The notes under the pieces are model-generated. The model was not told the origin of the DNA. It saw only the letters and a program-made list of their open reading frames with translations, and ran no database searches. 64,000 bases of DNA, taken from contig NZ_JAQJZJ010000013.1 of assembly GCF_027988105.1 (NCBI RefSeq), positions 1 through 64,000 of the forward strand, in the 5' to 3' direction. Within the stretch, counting starts at the first letter, position 1. Every line of letters starts with the position of its first letter. The position numbers were made by a program, and so were the translations under genes. Below, in pieces: positions 63,001 to 64,000 of this stretch. This stretch comes from Pseudomonas aestuarii (lineage in GTDB: Bacteria; Pseudomonadota; Gammaproteobacteria; Pseudomonadales; Pseudomonadaceae).

Positions 63001-64000
63001 GCCCACTTGATTATCGGTATCACCGATACGTGCATCGGTAATACCGGCGGCCCCACCAAAGAAGCCACCGCCCAGGGCAATGCCCATGGGTCCACCGTCC
63101 ACAAAGGGGGTGATGGTGGCTGTGCCACTGGCACTCAGGGTGACATTGCCAACCTGGCTCAGAGCGCTGCCGATATGGCTGTTATCCGCCACCAACGCAT
63201 CGACTGAACCGGTGATCCGGCCGACGGTAATCGCAACGCCGAGACCCGCGCTACCCCCGATACCTGCAGCCCCCGTGGCAATGGCCATGGTGCGGTCAGC
63301 TTCGGCTTCGACGGTGACATTGCGGAAAGAAACCAGGGTACCGATCTGTGCACCCTCCGTTCCGGAGATATCCCCGCTACCGTTGACATGGGCACCAATC
63401 AGCGCCCGCACATCACTGCTGTCCTCAATGTAGGAAACCGCCGCACCTAGTCCGACAAAACCACCCACCGCACCGGCAAAGCCCAGGGAACGGATGTTCG
63501 AGTCCAGCGCTGCGGACACTTTTACATCACCATCACCGCCAGGGGTGGCGTCACCGTCTATACCGTTGACGCTGACGTTCTCATCGATAAAGGCCGATAC
63601 GTCCGAGTCCACCGTGGCGACCACAATACCAAGGCCGATACCGGCTGCGCCGCCGAGGCCGACACCACCGGTCAGCAAACTCAGACGGGTGCGGTTGGTG
63701 GCGTTCACTTCAACATTCTTGGCGACAATGCTCGCGCCCGACAAAATGCCCGCCGTGGTGCCGCTGCTGACACCATCGGTCTGGTCTTTGGCTCCATCAA
63801 CCTTGCCGGCCACACTGTTGTCAGCCACGGTGTCGCGAGCCGAGTTGGCACTGGCTGTGGCTCCGCTGCTCAATTGTTGAGCATTGCCACCTACCGAGGT
63901 GAAATTAATGGCCACCCCGGCAATCGCATTCTTGGCACTGCTTGCCAGCTGGAATTCGTTCTCGCTCACCTCGATCACGTAATACGTCGTATTCGACGCA
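48085..64000 (-). CDS. Giant repetitive exoprotein with RTX, Calx-beta-like and matrixin domains (5' end missing)
   Basis: The frame runs over 5300 codons and passes the right edge of the window; the residues at the edge (TYYVIEVSE) continue a repeat, so the apparent GTG start is not real. From N to C: beta-helix-like Gly/Ala/Asp-rich repeats mixed with HG-x-TGD...YYV modules (64.0-57.5 kb); RTX-like GGxGxD segments (57-56.3 kb); three Calx-beta-like modules, each with a NWDQAQT-type strand (56.1-55.0 kb); a long run of RTX repeats (54.3-50.2 kb); two LamG-like jelly rolls (about 50.0-48.9 kb); and a matrixin-type metalloprotease with HELGHAVGLEH and the Met-turn GVMSD (about 48.75-48.4 kb). 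It is probably a calcium-dependent adhesin or matrix protein carrying its own protease. Confidence 0.88.
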   Translation of the reverse strand, partial: ASNTTYYVIEVSENEFQLASSAKNAIAGVAINFTSVGGNAQQLSSGATASANSARDTVADNSVAGKVDGAKDQTDGVSSGTTAGILSGASIVAKNVEVNATNRTRLSLLTGGVGLGGAAGIGLGIVVATVDSDVSAFIDENVSVNGIDGDATPGGDGDVKVSAALDSNIRSLGFAGAVGGFVGLGAAVSYIEDSSDVRALIGAHVNGSGDISGTEGAQIGTLVSFRNVTVEAEADRTMAIATGAAGIGGSAGLGVAITVGRITGSVDALVADNSHIGSALSQVGNVTLSASGTATITPFVDGGPMGIALGGGFFGGAAGITDARIGDTDNQVGVTAKIGEHVTIDARGEVRLTADSVYLARVTADGGAIGAIAIGAMFARGDIVSLTEVSIGKSTRINAGSLSAIANNTSDSSVSTITAAGGLGAGAGSSAVTYVTPTVLAKIDEDANITTLGDVTLEATSIRAKAGATGFGLVIGVGAVGVVLTDANVTPTVSSSVGDNASIVAGGDVQILANILAKTTSTPLDDFFTPGSDVDTDDDTIVFDAHGLRDGTYVLYDSNGNTAIATGGAGDPALTEDREYRVIVVDENILKFGATFEASAANTGSLFSPQDGVDALRDRIRFEAPHGFVTGDAVKYDFTGSTSLNVTDLNAATTYYVRVLDDYSIKLFSSRSDALANQSSFNAGTSQNVVDDSNYIHLSGFTDGQAVTYYAAPTAVFSSILVDAQYQQDTDGDTAGNQPGLVNSNNDYLYLGRDSNGDGIINASDSGHGYVTGDKLTYRTNGTAIGGLSNGSSYYALVINKDNIQLLRGYAEVDGLSFNQIDDENDEIVRSSGSWIADGFTVGASIVIGGTDDNNGTRTITGISVDGKTLYFAGDVLTDESHDATVRTQAIALTADKSEAGQQVQHALERQTLGVLQDGVTYYVINSDGSKFQLATTAASATALNVSDLNRTGLHGFGKAGIELSGASGKQELRLDLSSTPTGNHLLLAPGGDSLRLLNPPAGDGVSISRVEGGGGGGLAISLPTAKLTITNNVQAWVAADLVDAAGDITISTESVSRGKGYISNIGGGAIAAAKVEANVTINNTSQAYLTDDGVTLKSKGQVSILSDSSMSSNVYATAKGGGIGAGSEARAYTTINSGDDNSGDDNNGDGASNNTQGTLTKVGEGAHIEADTLRLNAEVSHLSVWDHSYALAGGFVAVAISDSNVNTHSAVQTLIDTDARIKSTRGIDIGAYHRDVSVDRDTNAVAIAFIPVPINRGSNTTEVVELIEARDGARLQTAPRANSDTPLSTRTADGSLYNHLALLAEATEVNTSGTSSKDSFIRWDADVEISAGASPEVLIDANGNVVKAIGTTVTIVGNQAIVDDISAGSGGEVLFIANRIVNDTPDAIPNPPDAVPDLRSKFTFSDTYAGITITNQSTLDLVINDIAVGVASDPFVDLQGNHVSLTFNLSRTVSPTQVTIENTGTQTGYAPDILLAGTITNPIGQTRIYAAQGDIVAVTNRGVSAVGFADKSRTTLIISRDLQLDAPLGTIGYNADSDPLVKNHLAVDIVQSALVVFDAEHQLETGDAVVYHTSGEALGNLVDGTTYYVIRLDDLRLRLASSSANAFSGTALSIDPANLATGSHSISKGTTTLAITDGIRLDAQAGADNYLDLRGLLRDPAAALGGVGRPDAHVFNIDLIQAGLEGNGSADVILQSAQLQTSTGTSGGVRVRALADTAADATYYTAFRSPQGSSGQAGDVGYYVSSDPADLVDIKATYNFVNPVGGGAGLIAEGSGNIIVTAQHSTPADVQVNVTGITEILGTGHIDVLTNGFISLTEQAGDMRVGNITSTANDVTLTAPASIIDALDDTAADVTGVNITLTALAGSIGSASNFLEINLLDQVGSVLQFGVLRADAPQSIYIEETLGNLRVHHVVSATGDVTLVARAGSIVDGNDDVNPDAADGFYRDADNRMRDAINISARNVDLDANGGSIGVVGDDLDIDSGASALGRLFAEASANVYITEVNGPLNVLGAIAENGSLRLTVPDTSAVDTENLVLLAGGTARVAENGERMLSVSDISAALVVALWIGDNVSTSNNSRILAGTGISLRGDTRRVGKTDAVDDSNADTGRGTRMDLRGTIGLRNAPTDLAVATGTAKSFTEIFGHSDGDTFTFNQTKLDANTTVFGSQKSSASLLHDGEDQFIVNQLRSMHIDRNGLGDTLTLDGQSDTDYYWINTRGSQVAAEDRQNYVINVLDTGAKANGVDELRIRGFDGVLNGADSAGAPYATDDIFLLRSMGGIPSEVAESPAFVALLHGSLEQAMAGTGPSEVERINYDANLNGRLIVEGMGGNDYFASDDNSAITTLDGGAGDDTFQVGQIYGSQRGIGANIAASDQFEFATVATTRGYLSRGNSVALTAIGGGGNDVFQVYSNQAALRLEGNDGDDLFIVRAFALAETNPDGSIKTDANGVAIVKTTGGVSTASSQVLEGGSGNDFIQYNINAPVSVDGGAGFDKLLVLGTEFGDSFVITDQGVYGAGLNVTYDNVEVLEVDGLEGDDHFTVQSTRFGMATRIVGGLGNDIFNVAGDVTDVITTQELEGHSAVINQQVSSGSDIGYDGLIAPGINLNVAGLPGSGGASGFSGNVIIDESDGASLVRETDSGTWGTVDTYTVRLALPVAAGTKVYVTVSASRSPQEEQDAAGMGDSVLVSTDPASFERSLIQDGVATNVRNRAVVLVFDSSNWDQAQTVYIAAANDSQEEGKRVVAVSHSVQAVAEDSTDAAQLASVASYDGIKVRNVLVTVIDNDTAGILLTEVRKDAYDNGTLVLEGDAGKGITDSYTIALTKKPTADVTITLNYDAKQLQLSQTTVTFTENNWDQAQTIIITALDDTLREDQKLSLISHSVSSSADGTYFENGASTVSETLAVTVADDDVPGVLIQQSNGTTLVSDGITDTYSIRLTRAPTGTVTITPHTDGLTTAQPVVFDETNWWIPQLVTVTAVQDPAVNLLHPGTKQFAVQPHLLSDIKGPLEIEGGIGAEVHPLVEAVLLPGETNIPVFGIAVQPPEEQSIDILNVFDDSSMEDKQGVLSGTQLTGMGLASGLHFDQVAYGENADFAAGITYGKAGVDGAADRSNIEVFNLMMGSGNDSLLITSTLNTDALHGGLTTVHGGGNLDVQDPVAGAYTGTIDGDRITVTGGGGPTSPLVIYGDTSQDASWYAGQPYIADVTDTFVLGPNPVQAGTYYRLARANPFDRSGNDVIDASAIMPNPGSYGDDALGVVIYGGAGNDTLIGSQIGDVLAGGSGDDLIIGNKGDDQIYGDSGVNINVITRVLSVPTTDAVRPNNDNPASNRDTLVAGKDVIQGSDGDDIIFGDHGIVAQQIDDADKILIVRKVSDIRSDQSANGDDDIIVGDAGRDRILGGNGADIISGDGGSDVIFGDFGHMGYLSNDYYGTPDSDISTLDVVESIDAQASLGGNDVITASDGDDIVFGGQGDDSIDGGIGQNILFGDHGKILGVDTGVNTPVRDPLTSKTDDDYQVQVLGLVTSTYTGTINGTGNEYANGNDSIISGIGRDMIFGGGGDDTINSFSSSGGSAALDGNNIVFGDHGLVDYLAEEILSPSASNPPRTNDIDRIWSLASATAVGGDDIIETGAGNDIVIAGVGNDTVSTGNGSNIAIGDNALLTSAPRDHLSTDAPLVFSVHEFTLCKIETIGFNDEDNGNDTIIGGQFNDVLFGGGGDDTIYAGAGDDLVFGDQGRIECKNDHPFDPETSLRPVCWECFPTEGFLLFEATNVDQLSGAGNDLLFGEDGSDVLMGQQGDDVLYGGNGDDILIGGSNVAGALDGNDRLDGGAGADAIAGDNAAICYRPDDIDVRMRALDGTLIYGVTEGVNDGRVLIGIGAGGAGNVIDPSQPSLNAMNDPRNQTQYRIVLLDHSDDVEANHPELFGNDYIAGGAGEDEIFGQLGNDVIQGDGTIGVQAGADFAKNLAAAQLSLTRSDGSIVSINGFTQFGANRGALPTSMADFGFVMDASLDLLVNATFEGLYDGDDYIEGNGGNDVIFGGLGQDDIIGGSSDLFGLINANQRPDGSDLLFGGAGTDITRNDIGDATTARSVGLPTSAADDLIITKAGGHAHDADTLVGDNGRILRLVGVNQTQRATGTVYANGVTSTGGFLNYNYDTNGSPAQGYGSDGNAATYDRIIVRAVEFLDYHEGGIDFSSAAASDRGNGDELHGESGDDGLYGLKGNDVLFGEGQDDDLIGGYGNDWISGGSGDDGVIGDDGRILTSRNATTYGEALNGVVALLPDNGDSKTFNGNMMNESIATPGSIQQAVVNVGGELKKAVNITPFSFDPDFNGMTDEFTTASKKALDDQGLPLQHNSDDIIFGGLGNDWLHGASGDDAILGGEALAEAYTQVYGAGGVLTGIARSDYTHPYNPIDVLRYNPEDPDGWHYDRTRRAGEFALYDEYDPLRKITLNADGTASKSDTGGYAWFLNFSTSEGTYVPAGTNPKPVGQTASGYPEAWNDGNDRIFGDTGNDWLVGGTGCDNMYGGFGNDLMNADDNQDTNALRNDQPDTQSSYEDRAFGGAGRDVLIANTGGDRLIDWVGEFNSYLVPFAPFGMATVSRTLQPQLAEFLYTLSASDGADPTRFADTNGDPSQAYRNGEPAGELGLIRQKDFAWQSQTGAPADPQAGNIPGGKRDVLRTANFNDGTMQALAPDSGTWEVSGGTLQVSSKSSHADAVAVYQVGDALPSYFEVAASIKANKPVGGWDANSFIIFDYQSASNFKFAGLDVATNKLVMGQRDDTGWHVLDQASVKGGLKNNTWYNVVLAVNGLTATLVVDNNTYFSHTFQPTVVDDWSYGLNWGLVGFGSNNARGELDNISVLVVPSAATAFRTEQFAGPDNALFSGADMVSGGNFSLSGGRYSGIAAGSDALLSLASLDGVGKLSGSLLEMNATFSATARAGFVFDQYSSTDYKWVAIDVQTQQVLIGHFQGGRWTIDAAISNDSLQAGVDYTLGVSLHGASVSVTLNGQSVLGHVYNAETVDGRFGVFAKDGSVSFDSMSLKTDDPAIPSSASPLLAAQAAPARYTGEVSLTMAQLQPIIDEAIRRWSLSVDESVVELMRSVDVQITDLPGLELGAYRDGAVYIDLNAAGYGWYIDAMPTDDTEYALLGDSLQAVDGEAAGQMDLLSVLAHELGHAVGLEHTDDGVMSDTLDAGGRTVEPVVMTSADTSVASLAWPVRSLPLSVAPLKDAADNEQETLCIINWDSTFALDERAVKAKGFDAAENWVADFVNHAGESQAQRNPNASLKVFVSTNCKVLPGVSNSHLSVD

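Noticed and set aside
48100..63900. Numerous long rightward frames opposite the giant exoprotein, some above 300 codons
   Set aside because: They arise from the repetitive Gly/Asp/Thr codons on the other strand and show no known domains or start signals.

Overview
The window looks like a GC-rich gammaproteobacterial chromosome, most likely Pseudomonas or a close relative. The genus call rests on the accessory gene types (DUF932, YqaJ and RadC-like genes, an inovirus Gp2/YfjJ-type protein, an AlpA regulator) and a fragment that fits the 3' end of a Pseudomonas-type tRNA-Pro. It is inference, since no housekeeping marker is present. About the first 39 kb is a mosaic island rich in antiviral genes. 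The remaining 24 kb is one long locus for making and exporting a giant extracellular protein.

Region 1 (1-5.6 kb): the 5' part of an unrecognised leftward gene, a glycine-zipper protein with zinc-binding ends, then a rightward plasmid/ICE-like set: DUF932, YqaJ exonuclease-like, a cysteine-rich protein and a RadC-like protein, separated by hairpins. Region 2 (5.6-13.4 kb): a leftward Wadjet/MukBEF-type SMC operon in the order D-C-A-B, an intact IS630 element just upstream of it, and a second RadC-like paralogue with a small membrane protein. Region 3 (13.5-27.8 kb): three huge overlapping leftward genes: a SNF2-type helicase, an N6-adenine-type methyltransferase, and a helicase that also carries DUF1998, a Vsr/DUF559-like nuclease-like domain and a C-terminal LexA/S24-type domain. 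This resembles DISARM or Druantia but matches neither. Region 4 (27.9-33 kb): a frameshifted OB-fold gene, a prokaryotic viperin overlapping a HicA-like small gene, and a divergent ankyrin/HTH protein.

Region 5 (33-39.5 kb): mobile-element hardware (Gp2, AlpA), a module with six 13-bp iterons between divergent DNA-binding genes, and degraded IS21 and IS3 remnants. Three same-orientation copies of the 3' end of gp2 (one intact, two remnants) lie at both margins of the defence cargo, suggesting this sequence is a recurrent recombination junction. A 19-bp tRNA-Pro 3' end followed by a terminator marks a probable att site near 39.48 kb.

Region 6 (39.9-64 kb): all genes run leftward. A giant exoprotein (over 5300 residues, 5' end outside the window) with repeated beta modules, Calx-beta-like and RTX-type segments, LamG-like domains and a matrixin-type metalloprotease is followed by SapC, a GAF-HlyD adaptor, an M50 protease-HlyD fusion, a short SecA paralogue and a third HlyD-type adaptor. 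No ABC transporter or TolC-like channel is visible. I infer a dedicated export route in which the SecA paralogue powers translocation and the HlyD-type proteins bridge the periplasm.
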